A stretch of 25,186 nucleotides of DNA from an uncultured Clostridia bacterium (GCA_934168355.1 CAKPNI010000020.1:1-25186), one strand, 5' to 3'; shown: positions 1-8,312, counted from the first letter of the stretch. The notes: a model not told the origin generated them from the letters alone. Program-made: numbers and translations.

Positions 1-78
1 CCTAATTCATATGCCCTTTAGTGGATTTTTAGCCCCACCCTCACAATAAAAAAGCACGACTAGAATAATGCACCATCG
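1..78 (-). ncRNA. Possible 5' part of a structured RNA leaving the window
   Basis: A near-consensus promoter at 85-112 fires leftward, and transcription should begin near 77-79. The first 78 transcribed bases hold no usable reading frame: the ATG near 76 stops after about 11 codons and the ATG near 12 stops after one codon. The RNA contains GC-rich blocks in an otherwise very AT-rich region, including GUGG and CCAC arms around an A-rich loop (about 24-43). This fits a stable RNA or a long leader. The large SRP RNA is one idea, because in Bacillus scr lies near dnaX and tmk, but the conserved SRP loop sequence is not seen. The 3' part lies outside the window, so identity is open. Confidence 0.3.
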
Positions 79-84
79 CGTTAT

Positions 85-112
85 ATTATACCAAATTTTT
101 CCAATATTTCAA
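85..112 (-). promoter_or_regulatory. Sigma-A type promoter driving the leftward transcript
   Basis: On the minus strand TTGAAA (107-112) and TATAAT (85-90) are separated by 16 bases. This is one of the best -35/-10 pairs in the window. It lies downstream of tmk and points out of the window. Confidence 0.7.
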
Positions 113-235
113 GCCTTTTTTAATCACGTTGATATTACTTTTTATTCTCTTTTTGTTTGTTAATTTTAGTATTTTTATTTTTTCTCATTATATCTTACTT
201 TTTCTTTTGTTTTCTTCAATTTTTATATCATAATG

Positions 236-268
236 TAGGCATAGCTATATTTTCTATTGCTATGCCTA
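236..268 (-). other. Hairpin after tmk
   Basis: Arms 236-245 and 259-268 are perfect 10-bp complements around a 13-base loop, beginning 5 bases after the tmk stop. There is no U-tract on the minus strand, so this is not a textbook intrinsic terminator. It may be a 3'-end stabiliser or a weak terminator. Confidence 0.5.
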
Positions 269-273
269 TATAC

Positions 274-945
274 TTAAATATGTTTTTTTACTTCATTATA
301 AATTTCTTCATGAATGTCTTCTATTGTTCTTAATTCCCCATCTTTGATGCATTTTATTTCATACCAGTTATAATCTTTTGCAACATCACATGCAGCATTA
401 TATGCATCTATTAAGTGCTGAGTGTCACTTTCATGTATGTCTTTTGCTTGATTATGTGTAAATTTATTTTCTCTATTTTTCATTAATTCAATAGATTTTT
501 CAACAGGCATATTTAAGAAAAATACTTCGCTTGGAACAGGCAAACCATATAGATTAAATTCAAAATCCCATAGCCAATCTAAAAATTTTTTTCTTTCTTC
601 TTTGTCATATATTTTTCCTGCTTGATGTACCATATTTGCAGTTGTATATCTATCTGCTAAAATTATTCCCCCATTGTCATAATATTCTTGATATCCTGTT
701 TTAAATGTGGCATATCTATCTGCTGCATAAAATGTTGATGCAATATATGGACTTACTTCTTTTGCATTTTTTCCAAATTCTCCTGATAAATACATTTTTA
801 CTAATGATGAACTTGGATTATCATAGTTTGGAAAGCTTACTGTTTTGTATTCTATTCCATCTTTTGTTAGCCTTTCTTGTAGTTTTTGAAATTGTGTTTG
901 TTTTCCACTTCCGTCTGTTCCGTCTATAACAAATAATTTTCCCAT
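274..945 (-). CDS. tmk: Thymidylate (dTMP) kinase
   Basis: Cytoplasmic kinase that phosphorylates dTMP to dTDP with ATP, in dTTP synthesis. The 223-residue protein begins with a strand and P-loop, GTDGSGKQT (about residues 9-17), followed by an ADRY motif near 76 and DRYTTAN near 98-104, which matches the DR(Y/H) substrate/base-binding motif of TMP kinases. Length is normal for the family (200-225). The start is the ATG at 945, with a modest AAGGAA ribosome site about 11 bases upstream. It stands alone here: the M23 gene upstream has its own terminator, and a leftward promoter begins after it. Another deoxynucleoside kinase of the same fold is possible, but the P-loop style points to TMP kinase. 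Confidence 0.88.
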   Translation of the reverse strand: MGKLFVIDGTDGSGKQTQFQKLQERLTKDGIEYKTVSFPNYDNPSSSLVKMYLSGEFGKNAKEVSPYIASTFYAADRYATFKTGYQEYYDNGGIILADRYTTANMVHQAGKIYDKEERKKFLDWLWDFEFNLYGLPVPSEVFFLNMPVEKSIELMKNRENKFTHNQAKDIHESDTQHLIDAYNAACDVAKDYNWYEIKCIKDGELRTIEDIHEEIYNEVKKHI

Positions 946-1014
946 TTTTATCGCGTTCCTTTCTGTTTTTATGAAATAAGTATAACATAGTTAAAATTAA
1001 AATGCTAGTTTTTT

Positions 1015-1122
1015 TTCCAATCCGTGATATTTTGCATTTTCATTCCGTGATATTTTGACATTTCAACCCATAACTTTTTGCGATTTCATTCCGTGATATT
1101 TTGACATTTCAACCCCTGACTT
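1015..1122. repeat. Imperfect 23-nt tandem repeat, about 4.5 units
   Basis: Between tmk and the M23 gene the sequence repeats every 23 bases. Units at 1038-1060 and 1084-1106 are identical (they start TTTCATTCCGTGATATTTTG). The unit between them (1061-1083) is a diverged version, so the 32-base stretch 1038-1069 recurs exactly at 1084-1115, 46 bases on. A partial unit precedes (about 1015-1037) and another follows (1107-1122). No convincing gene reads through it. Confidence 0.8.
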
Positions 1123-1147
1123 AAAAAAAAGAGCCCCAATAGCTCCT
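1123..1147 (-). terminator. Intrinsic terminator of the M23 peptidase gene
   Basis: On the minus strand a 6-bp stem (AGGAGC with GCTCTT, 1142-1147 and 1129-1134, one G-U pair) is followed by eight U residues (1123-1130). It lies just after the stop codon at 1151. Confidence 0.75.
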
Positions 1148-1150
1148 TTC

Positions 1151-2134
1151 CTAATAAACATAATTTTGCGGATTAACACACTCTCCATTAATCCTAATCT
1201 CAAAATGCAAATGAGGTCCTGTAGAATTACCCGTAGAACCAACAGCTGCAATAACATCTCCAGCATTTACTGTGTTTCCTACCTTTTCATATAATTTGCT
1301 ACAATGACCATACCAAGTTTCAACACCATTACCATGGTCAACAATTATTAAATTACCATAAGAACCTTTTTTACCAGAAAATGTAACAGTACCATTTGAT
1401 ACTACCTTTATATCAGTACCAGTTGTACATGCAATGTCAAGACCTGTATGAGTCGACCTTCTTAAAGAACTTCTTTCTCCATATCTTGATGTAATTCTAC
1501 CTGTAACAGGTAAAACAGATAACTTAATATTATTTACAATAGCTAATGCATCTTTATTTTCATTTTCTTCTTTTATCTCTTTTGCTGCATTTTCAACACT
1601 AGCAGTTGCAACCTCTAAATTATTTGTATCCACATTTTCTATGCTTTCTGTGTATTTTTCATTAATTTGAAGATTTAATTCTAAATTATCATTAGCAAAT
1701 TCTTCTTTTATTTCATTAACAACCTTTTCAGCTTCTTCAAGTGTTTTAACATAAGATTTTGTTTCATTATTAAGTGCTACCTCATAATATTTGTATGTTA
1801 TTACTGTATCTGACGTCTTTATTTTTTCGATAACTTCATCTGTATTAGCCTCACTTGTTCTTTTTAATAACCTAAAATTATATTCAGGTTCCTGAATTAA
1901 AGAAACATCTGCTATATATTCGCCTTCTTGATTAATTATTTTGTCTTCTATTAAATTTTTGAATTCATCTATTTTTTCAATATATCCTAGTTTTTCTCCT
2001 GCAATTGTTACTTCATATGCTGGTTTATATTTTATAAATATCATCGCTAAAATTAATAAAAACCCTGATATCATTATTATCATAACCTTTGCTATTTCTT
2101 TTGTAAGATGTAATAATTTTGGTTTTAAAATAAT
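1151..2134 (-). CDS. Membrane-anchored M23 family metallopeptidase (probable AUU start)
   Basis: Probable cell-wall peptidase. Counting from the first in-frame ATG (2083), a single membrane segment occupies residues 1-18, an alpha/beta and Glu/Asn-rich stalk follows to about 185, and the C-terminal third is a lysostaphin-like M23 domain. The zinc and catalytic motifs are visible: HTGLD (about 212-216) and HLHFE (about 292-296), with the typical GNLIIVDHGNG and GDVIAAVGSTGNSTGPH blocks. The first ATG lacks a well-placed ribosome site. The frame stays open upstream to 2137, and an AAAGGAG site (2143-2149) sits 8 bases before an ATT codon at 2132-2134. That start would add 17 residues, a basic cytoplasmic tail before the membrane segment. 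The enzyme fold is certain; the start is inferred. Confidence 0.85.
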   Translation of the reverse strand: MILKPKLLHLTKEIAKVMIIMISGFLLILAMIFIKYKPAYEVTIAGEKLGYIEKIDEFKNLIEDKIINQEGEYIADVSLIQEPEYNFRLLKRTSEANTDEVIEKIKTSDTVITYKYYEVALNNETKSYVKTLEEAEKVVNEIKEEFANDNLELNLQINEKYTESIENVDTNNLEVATASVENAAKEIKEENENKDALAIVNNIKLSVLPVTGRITSRYGERSSLRRSTHTGLDIACTTGTDIKVVSNGTVTFSGKKGSYGNLIIVDHGNGVETWYGHCSKLYEKVGNTVNAGDVIAAVGSTGNSTGPHLHFEIRINGECVNPQNYVY

Positions 2135-2245
2135 TATTCACTCTCCTTTAATTGTTATTTTTAGCGAAACTATTCTCCATTATACCACATATTTCGACAT
2201 TTTGCAAATTTTGGAGTTTTGTGTTTTTCCCTCAAATGCAAAAAC

Positions 2246-2282
2246 GGCTGAAAAATCGCTATTTTCAAGCGATTTTCCAGCC
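2246..2282 (-). terminator. Intrinsic terminator of hpf
   Basis: A long hairpin (arms 2246-2260 and 2268-2282, about 15 bp with one mismatch, ending GGCTG/CAGCC) is followed on the minus strand by GTTTTTG. It starts 20 bases after the hpf stop. Confidence 0.8.
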
Positions 2283-2301
2283 ACCTAAATTCCATATATT
2301 A

Positions 2302-2829
2302 CTAAGCTTCTGGCTCAACTATTCCATAATTTTTACCATCTTTTAATTTGTAAATTACACAAACTTTGTTTGTTTCAATATTTATAAATGGTAAGAAATT
2401 ATGTGTTGGTCTTCCTTGTAATTCTAACATTGCATCTTCTGGTGCAAGTGGTTTTATTTCATAATAACCGTATTTTAAAATTTCATTTTTGATTTCATGT
2501 TTTTCTGTTGCTGTTTGGTTCATATCTTTTAATGAACCTTCTCTCATCATTTTTTCTTTTTTAGTTTTAGTTTTTCTTATTTGACCTTCTAATATATCTA
2601 TAACTTTATCTATTGAAGCATATAAGTCTTTTTCTTCTGCTTCTGCTCTGTAGTTTTCACCATTTGCTGAAATTGTAACTTCTGCGATTTGTTCATTTTT
2701 TTCTGCTCTTACAGTAACTTCTGCGCTAGCTGTTTCAAAATATTTGTCTATTCTGTCTAGCTTTTTCTCTACATATTCATTGATTGCTTCTGTAACTTTT
2801 ATTTCCTTTCCTAAAACTTTTATTTCCAT
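2302..2829 (-). CDS. hpf: Ribosome hibernation promoting factor, long form
   Basis: Binds the 30S decoding region and, through its C-terminal domain, pairs two ribosomes into inactive 100S dimers in stationary phase or stress. The 175-residue protein has the N-terminal S30AE domain (about 1-100: MEIKVLGKEIKVTEAI, then alternating strands and a Lys-rich helix) and the C-terminal dimerisation domain (about 120-175, with ILKYGYYEIKPLAPEDAMLE and HNFLPFINIETN), so it is the long form. The start is the ATG at 2829, preceded by GGAGG. A longer reading frame reaches 2955, but it would translate the promoter at 2914-2942, so that extension is rejected. Transcription is monocistronic, from its own promoter to its own terminator. 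Confidence 0.93.
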   Translation of the reverse strand: MEIKVLGKEIKVTEAINEYVEKKLDRIDKYFETASAEVTVRAEKNEQIAEVTISANGENYRAEAEEKDLYASIDKVIDILEGQIRKTKTKKEKMMREGSLKDMNQTATEKHEIKNEILKYGYYEIKPLAPEDAMLELQGRPTHNFLPFINIETNKVCVIYKLKDGKNYGIVEPEA

Positions 2830-2913
2830 AGTAATTCCTCCTTCTTGTCCACTTAGGGACTTTCCTTTTGTATTTTCCACTGTGGTTTTACCCCTTTTGT
2901 GGTTTATATCCAC

Positions 2914-2942
2914 ATTATATACGTTATTTTTGCTTTTGGCAA
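2914..2942 (-). promoter_or_regulatory. Promoter of hpf
   Basis: TTGCCA (2937-2942) and TATAAT (2914-2919) are spaced by 17 bases on the minus strand. The leader is about 80 bases and contains two short GTGG/CCAC hairpins. Confidence 0.75.
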
Positions 2943-2958
2943 GTGTTTTATCCATATT

Positions 2959-5900
2959 TTATTCAAACAAATTCATAATTTCATCTCTACTAAATTTACT
3001 AATAAATGACGTCTTTGTAGAAAGCATATTATCCACCAATTCCGACTTTTTCTGTTGAAGCTCATAAATTTTCTCCTCAATAGAATTACTTGTAATAAGT
3101 TTATAAACCTGAACATTATTTTTTTGCCCAATTCTATAAGCTCTATCAGTCGCCTGATTTTCAGCTGATGCGTTCCACCAAGGGTCATAGTGAATAACCA
3201 TATCTGCACCGGTAAGGTTAAGACCTGTTCCTCCTGCTTTAAGTGAAATTAAAAATATTTTAACATCTGGGTTAGTATTAAAATCATCAACAAGTTGTAT
3301 TCTTTCACTAACCTTTGTACTACCTGTTAATTTAAAATATTTTATATTTCTTATTGTTAATTCTCTTTGAATTATATCAAACATTGATGTATAACCAGAA
3401 AATAATAAGATTTTGTGTCCTGCACTTACCGCATCTTCTATTATTTCCATACATTGATTTAATTTGCTACTTTCACCTTTGTAGTCCGAAATAAATAGTC
3501 CCGGATGGCAACAAATTTGTCTTAGTCTTGTAAGTGCCGCAAGTATCATAATTTGACTTTTTTCGAAACCATTTACTTTTATTTGATCTGCGACTTCTTG
3601 TTTTGCTTTTGATAAATATGACATATATATTTTTTCTTGTTCATTATCCATGGTGTTATTTAAAACTGTTATTGTTTTTTCTGGAAGTTCCGTTAACACT
3701 TCTTTTTTAGTTCTTCTAAGTACAAATGGCTCAATTAACATTTTTAGTTTTGCCATTGCATCTTGATTTTCTTCTTTTACAATAGGTGTTTCATACATCG
3801 TTTTGAATTTTTTGTATTGGAACAAATAACCAGGCATGATATAATCAAATATTGACCATAATTCTGCTAGCGAATTTTCTATTGGTGTTCCAGTTAAAGC
3901 ATATCGTGTTTCTGCCTTTAGCTCTTTTATTGCTTTAGCATTTTGCGTATTGCTATTTTTTAAGTATTGTGCTTCATCTGCTATTATATATTTAAATGTG
4001 TAATCTAAGTCTTTATATTTGTCTATATCTCTTTTTAGTAAATCATATGATGTTATTACTAAATCGTAATTTTTTATGTCTGAAATTTTTTGTTTTCTTT
4101 CATTCGCATTTCCCGAAATTACTTGAACTTTAAGGTTTGGAGTGAATTTTTTTGCTTCTGCCATCCAGTTTAATGCAAGTGAACTTGGAGATATTACTAT
4201 ACTTGCCTTTTTGTTTTCATCATTCTTTTCTATATAAGATTCTATTACAGTTAATAATTGAAGTGTTTTTCCAAGTCCCATGTCATCTGCTAAAATTCCA
4301 CCGAACTTATAATTTTCAAGTGTTTTTAGCCAGCTATACCCTATTTTTTGATAATCTCTTAAATCTGCTTGTACTTCTTTTGGTAATGGTATTTCTTCAT
4401 CAATATTATCTTTTTCCAAATTTTCTACAATTTGCTTATATTCACTATTTTTTGTAGTTTTTGTATTACTAAATTTCTTTAATAATTCATTTAAATACAA
4501 GGTCCTATTTACAGGTAATTTTATGACATTATTTTTTAAATCTTTATAATTTACATCCATTCCAGTTGATAGTTTGTCCAAAAATTCTATATCCTCATTT
4601 TCGTTCAAATTCAAGAAACTTCCATCTTTTAGTCTATAAAATTTCTTTTTTATTTTATATTTATTCATTACTTCTTGGATTTCTTCTGGAGAAATGGTTA
4701 ATTTGCTTAAATCTATATTTAGTAAGTTGTTTTCTACTTTTACACCAATTGAGCCAAGTTTTGGTTCTTTAATTTCTTTGGTTTTAAAGTTATCTGTAAC
4801 CATTACTTCAAATTTTTGCATGTAATAATTTATGTCATTTGTTAAAAATTCATATATTTGCTCATCATTTGGTAGAATAAATCTTAAATTTTTTACATCT
4901 AACATAAAGCCTGATTTTTTTATAATATTTAAATTTCTATTTTCTTGTAATTCGTTTCTTAATGCCTTTACTTTGACATCTTCGTTTAATGGGTTAAATT
5001 CTTCATCTCCATAGCAGAATTTAACATCAGCAACTAGATAGTTATTATCATCGTAGTCTAAAAATACTTTTACCGCTAGTTTTTCTGGTCTAAATTGTTC
5101 TATTTCTTCTTCGTCAAGTCCTTCTACTTTTATGTTGTTTTCTATTTTAGGTACTATTACTGAATAGAAGTCTTTTAGGTCTTTTTTTCTTAGTAACATT
5201 TCTGATGTATAATTTTCTCTGAATGCTTTTATTACCTTTAATGTAGATGATGAAAATTCTTTGTCACATCTGTAAAATCTATTTTCTATAAGTAAATAAT
5301 CATATTTATGACCATTGAATATTGCTAGTTTAAATACATCTACATTTGGCTTTAAAAGTAATTCATCTTCATTTATTTTTGTTAATTCAAATTCTATTTC
5401 AGGATTTTGTTCTATAAATTCTAATTTACAATTTGTATAGTCATATGTGAAATTTACTTTTTTGTCTTTTAGTAAATCATATATTTCGTCTATTATTCCT
5501 TCTCCAAGTGTTATTTCTGCCTTGTTTATTGATGATGAATAGTAATATCCATATCTATCACTTGAATTTGAATATTTCATTATTTCGGCATATCTTAGGA
5601 TAAAATCTAAGAGTGGTTTTGCTTCATCTGTGAAGTTTTCTCTATTGTGTACAAATTCTAGTTTTTCTCCATATTTAAAGTATTCGTTATTTATCATTCT
5701 GGTATAAAATTCTGGTAAATCTTTTATTTTATACATTCTTTTGTTTCCAATTTTTAATTCTAGTTTCATTGTGTTTGTAAATTTATCATAATCTATCTTT
5801 GGTTCAAATTTTACTTTGTCTTTGTTTGATAGCATTACTGCTTCGTCTTCGCTTAGTATTCTTAGTTCTTCATTGTAAAATGTACTTATTAGGTTGTTAA

Positions 5901-6276
5901 AGCTTCTATATTTGTATTGGTTATTTTTGCTACCTGTTTCTGTTAATTCTTCTATTTTAGCTTCTTTGTCCCAGTATCTTGTTTGTTCAAATTTCATTAG
6001 TGTTGCTACTATGTGTTTACATATATTGTAGTTTGTTTCATAGTCTGGGCACTCACATGAAGCTATTTCTAGTTCTCCTTTTTGTACTTCTATATTTACT
6101 TGGTATTCGTCGAAGTTTCCAGATACTATTGATGTTATACTAAAATTGTCTGGGTCTTCGTAGTTTGTTTTTATGATGTTTACTTTTCCTTGATTTATGT
6201 ACCTTTTGGCTTTTATTGTTCTTGCCTCTCCTGCGTCTTGATATAATTCTTGTGATAGATTTTTATTTACTTGCAT
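2959..6276 (-). CDS. SWIM zinc-finger SNF2-family DEAD-like helicase
   Basis: A 1105-residue Swi2/Snf2 ATPase, expected to translocate on double-stranded DNA; the bacterial members' exact job is mostly unknown. Residues 74-88 form a SWIM zinc finger (C74, C76, C86, H88). The middle (about 100-600) is the region found in bacterial SNF2 proteins. The motor follows: motif I DDMGLGKT near 660, motif II DEAQ near 765, SALTGTPIENS-type motif III (here YALTGTPIENS) near 795, and motif VI DRAYRIGQ near 1040. All catalytic motifs look intact. The ATG at 6276 has AAAAGGAGAG upstream. It has its own promoter (6309-6337) and stops 129 bases before the hpf start. Roles in repair or transcription recycling are inferences from the family. 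Confidence 0.9.
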   Translation of the reverse strand: MQVNKNLSQELYQDAGEARTIKAKRYINQGKVNIIKTNYEDPDNFSITSIVSGNFDEYQVNIEVQKGELEIASCECPDYETNYNICKHIVATLMKFEQTRYWDKEAKIEELTETGSKNNQYKYRSFNNLISTFYNEELRILSEDEAVMLSNKDKVKFEPKIDYDKFTNTMKLELKIGNKRMYKIKDLPEFYTRMINNEYFKYGEKLEFVHNRENFTDEAKPLLDFILRYAEIMKYSNSSDRYGYYYSSSINKAEITLGEGIIDEIYDLLKDKKVNFTYDYTNCKLEFIEQNPEIEFELTKINEDELLLKPNVDVFKLAIFNGHKYDYLLIENRFYRCDKEFSSSTLKVIKAFRENYTSEMLLRKKDLKDFYSVIVPKIENNIKVEGLDEEEIEQFRPEKLAVKVFLDYDDNNYLVADVKFCYGDEEFNPLNEDVKVKALRNELQENRNLNIIKKSGFMLDVKNLRFILPNDEQIYEFLTNDINYYMQKFEVMVTDNFKTKEIKEPKLGSIGVKVENNLLNIDLSKLTISPEEIQEVMNKYKIKKKFYRLKDGSFLNLNENEDIEFLDKLSTGMDVNYKDLKNNVIKLPVNRTLYLNELLKKFSNTKTTKNSEYKQIVENLEKDNIDEEIPLPKEVQADLRDYQKIGYSWLKTLENYKFGGILADDMGLGKTLQLLTVIESYIEKNDENKKASIVISPSSLALNWMAEAKKFTPNLKVQVISGNANERKQKISDIKNYDLVITSYDLLKRDIDKYKDLDYTFKYIIADEAQYLKNSNTQNAKAIKELKAETRYALTGTPIENSLAELWSIFDYIMPGYLFQYKKFKTMYETPIVKEENQDAMAKLKMLIEPFVLRRTKKEVLTELPEKTITVLNNTMDNEQEKIYMSYLSKAKQEVADQIKVNGFEKSQIMILAALTRLRQICCHPGLFISDYKGESSKLNQCMEIIEDAVSAGHKILLFSGYTSMFDIIQRELTIRNIKYFKLTGSTKVSERIQLVDDFNTNPDVKIFLISLKAGGTGLNLTGADMVIHYDPWWNASAENQATDRAYRIGQKNNVQVYKLITSNSIEEKIYELQQKKSELVDNMLSTKTSFISKFSRDEIMNLFE

Positions 6277-6308
6277 TTGGCTCTCCTTTTGATTTTTTCT
6301 AGCAAGTT

Positions 6309-6337
6309 ATTATATATTATTTTGGTTAATTTTTCAA
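6309..6337 (-). promoter_or_regulatory. Promoter of the SNF2 helicase gene
   Basis: TTGAAA (6332-6337) and TATAAT (6309-6314) with a 17-base spacer on the minus strand, about 33 bases before the start codon. Confidence 0.7.
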
Positions 6338-6360
6338 TAGATTTAATGTATTTTGCATAA

Positions 6361-6392
6361 AATAAAAAGAACTATCTTTATTCGATAATTCT
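6361..6392 (-). terminator. Intrinsic terminator of the coiled-coil gene
   Basis: Stem arms 6384-6392 and 6368-6376 (9 bp, one G-U) around a 7-base loop, then a U-rich tract (6361-6367) on the minus strand, 16 bases after the stop at 6409. Confidence 0.7.
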
Positions 6393-6408
6393 TTTATTAT
6401 GTACACTT

Positions 6409-7749
6409 TTATCTTTGTTCAACTTCAACTTCTTCATTATCCCTTTGCTCTTCAATTACTTGCTTTTTATCTTCTAATTCTTGCATTTTTTCATCCAGCT
6501 TTTTCTGCATACGATTAGTTAATTCCGTTTTTGCTTGACGACCTTTTCCAATTATATCTTTGAATGTTCTTTTTCCTTTATCCTTTGCCATCATAGCATA
6601 AATTGAAGCTGTTTCAATCTTGTCTTTAGCTCCATTTACAAGATTATCCTTAACTTCCATTCCATAAATCTTTGCTGTTTCAATTTTATCTTTTGCTCCA
6701 TCTACAATTTTATCCTTAGTTTCCGTAGCATAAATTACTGCTGTTTCAAATTTATCTTTTGCTCCATTCACAATTTTATCTTTAGTATCTATAGCATAAT
6801 CCGCAATTGATGCTGCTTTATCTCTAAACTGCTCTATTTTTTCTTGGATTTTTGTTTCAATTTCTTTTTCAGCATTTTTCGTTCTTTGATCAAATTCTTT
6901 TCTTTTATTTGCAATATCTTCGCCAATTTGAGGTATGTCTTCATTTTTTAACTTATCAACTCTTTCACTTAATGGATCAAGTACCGATTTTATAAATTTT
7001 TTTCCTCCATTAAATTTAGAAAACATAAATCCCATCATTTTTTGAAAAATGTTTTGTTTAGGGATTCTTGCTAATTGTACATTTTTTTGTTCTGTTAACT
7101 TACCTAGTGTATTTTTTCGTTCTTCCTTAATTTCTTCAAATTCTTTTTCGCATTCTTCTATTAATTTTCTAATTTCTTCTCTTCTTGTTTGTAACGCGAT
7201 ATTTTTCTCTTCTAATTGACTAGATTTGTGGTTCTTACTTAATGCGTTTAATTCCTCAATTTTTTCTTGAGCACTTTCTAAGTCTCCATCTTTTGTTGCT
7301 TTAATAATCTCCTTTTTTATTTCTTTAGTTTTATTATCTAATTCCTTTCTTGCATTTTTTAATTCTATATTATTTTCTTTTTGATCTAACATTATCTTTT
7401 GCTCTTCTGATTGTAGATCTTCGACTCTTTCAAAAACATCAAGAAAAGCTTCATTATACTGTCCATTTATTTCTTCCAATGCATCTTTATATTCTTCTGT
7501 TATTCCCTTTTTTTCTTCTCTTGACTCTTTATATTGAGACTCCATTTTATTTAGATTAACACCTAAAGCTTTTGCTTTATCTTCCAGATTCTCTCTTGTC
7601 GTATCAATAGCTTCCTTTACTTGGTCACTACCTTCCCTAATAGCTAGCTGTGCATCTATTGTTGCCAATATTGCCTGTACTCTAGCCAATTCGCCTACTA
7701 ATTGAACAAAATTCTTTTGTTCTTCTAAGTTTTGTTTTTCATCATCCAT
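6409..7749 (-). CDS. Coiled-coil protein with LEA-like 22-residue repeats
   Basis: I do not recognise the family. The 446-residue protein is highly charged and helical: long coiled coil from about 1 to 220 (rich in E/K/Q), a short basic hydrophobic patch (FQKMMGFMFSKFNGGKKFI, about 240-260), more helix, then four tandem units of 22 residues from residue 318 (consensus YAxETKDKIVNGAKDKIETAxI), then a final charged helix. The units resemble the 11-mer amphipathic repeats of group-3 LEA proteins, doubled. No signal peptide or membrane span is evident. The start is the ATG at 7749, which has AAAAGGAG 7-8 bases before it; the ATG at 7767 has no ribosome site. It follows a 52-aa gene by 34 bases and probably shares its promoter. 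A stress-protective or scaffold role is a guess. Confidence 0.75.
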   Translation of the reverse strand: MDDEKQNLEEQKNFVQLVGELARVQAILATIDAQLAIREGSDQVKEAIDTTRENLEDKAKALGVNLNKMESQYKESREEKKGITEEYKDALEEINGQYNEAFLDVFERVEDLQSEEQKIMLDQKENNIELKNARKELDNKTKEIKKEIIKATKDGDLESAQEKIEELNALSKNHKSSQLEEKNIALQTRREEIRKLIEECEKEFEEIKEERKNTLGKLTEQKNVQLARIPKQNIFQKMMGFMFSKFNGGKKFIKSVLDPLSERVDKLKNEDIPQIGEDIANKRKEFDQRTKNAEKEIETKIQEKIEQFRDKAASIADYAIDTKDKIVNGAKDKFETAVIYATETKDKIVDGAKDKIETAKIYGMEVKDNLVNGAKDKIETASIYAMMAKDKGKRTFKDIIGKGRQAKTELTNRMQKKLDEKMQELEDKKQVIEEQRDNEEVEVEQR

Positions 7750-7783
7750 TTTTCTTCTCCTTTTCATTTCTTATGTTTATTTG

Positions 7784-7942
7784 TTATCTTTCATCCAGAC
7801 TAAGTTCATCATCTATTTTCTTTAACAAATCCTTTTCCCTTTTTCTAAATTCTGCTTGCATTGATTTTAATTCTTTTTCGCTTAATTTAGACCAGTCTAT
7901 TATTCTTCCATCAACAATATCCCTTGAAAATTCTTTTTCCAT
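7784..7942 (-). CDS. Small charged protein, 52 aa, partner of the coiled-coil gene
   Basis: A short gene: ATG at 7942, preceded by AGGGGGTG 7 bases upstream, TAA at 7784. The protein begins MEKEFSRDIVDGRIIDWSKL and continues as a charged helix ending KKIDDELSLDER. I do not recognise it. It lies first in a two-gene unit with the coiled-coil protein (34-base gap) behind a plausible promoter (7976-8004), which suggests a joint function. The strong ribosome site and sensible codon use argue that it is real. Confidence 0.65.
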   Translation of the reverse strand: MEKEFSRDIVDGRIIDWSKLSEKELKSMQAEFRKREKDLLKKIDDELSLDER

Positions 7943-7975
7943 TTTCACACCCCCTAAATATATTTGTATCTAATT

Positions 7976-8004
7976 AATTTATTTTCAATTAAATTACTAG
8001 TCAA
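7976..8004 (-). promoter_or_regulatory. Promoter of the small protein/coiled-coil unit
   Basis: TTGACT (7999-8004), 17-base spacer, TAAATT (7976-7981) on the minus strand, followed by an AT-rich leader of about 30 bases. Confidence 0.5.
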
Positions 8005-8138
8005 TATAATTTTATATTAAATAAAAAATTTTTTCAACAATTTAGCTATATTTTTTTTAAAATGTTGTTATCTGTAGCTACCTTTGCTTCATACATCATC
8101 TTCAAAATCCCATTTTGGTCTGTTAACATATAAAAAAT

Positions 8139-8312
8139 GCGAACATTTTAGGTTTGCAACAAAATAGTTATTCCCAAATTGAAAGCAGTAATAATAATTT
8201 ACAAATTGACCATTTAATACAATTGGCTAATTTTTATACTACATCTACTGATTATTTATTAGGGGTAACTGACAATTTCCAACCTTATTCTAAGTTCAAA
8301 ATAGCAGATTAA
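8139..8312 (+). pseudogene. Remnant of an XRE-family (Cro/CI-type) repressor
   Basis: The plus strand is open from about 8139 to a TAA at 8312. From 8151 it reads GLQQNSYSQIE, then QIDHLIQLANFYTTSTDYLLG, then VTDN and a short tail. This is the second half of a standard XRE helix-turn-helix domain (recognition helix, then the LIxLAxxYxxSTDYLLG signature). No start codon or first helix is found upstream: the frame meets a stop at about 8134-8136. The 5' half is therefore lost and this is a decayed gene. The region 8005-8138 before it holds nothing else I can assign. Confidence 0.7.

Noticed and set aside
20..50. T-box leader (GAGGGUGGGGC resembles AGGGUGG)
   Set aside because: The ACCGCG part is missing, and the motif lies far too close to the transcription start.
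1015..1122. CRISPR array
   Set aside because: The 23-base units follow one another without unique spacers; the alternating unit is a diverged copy, not a spacer.
2830..2955. N-terminal extension of hpf by 42 codons
   Set aside because: It would translate the TTGCCA/TATAAT promoter and leader, and homology starts at the ATG at 2829 behind a strong ribosome site.
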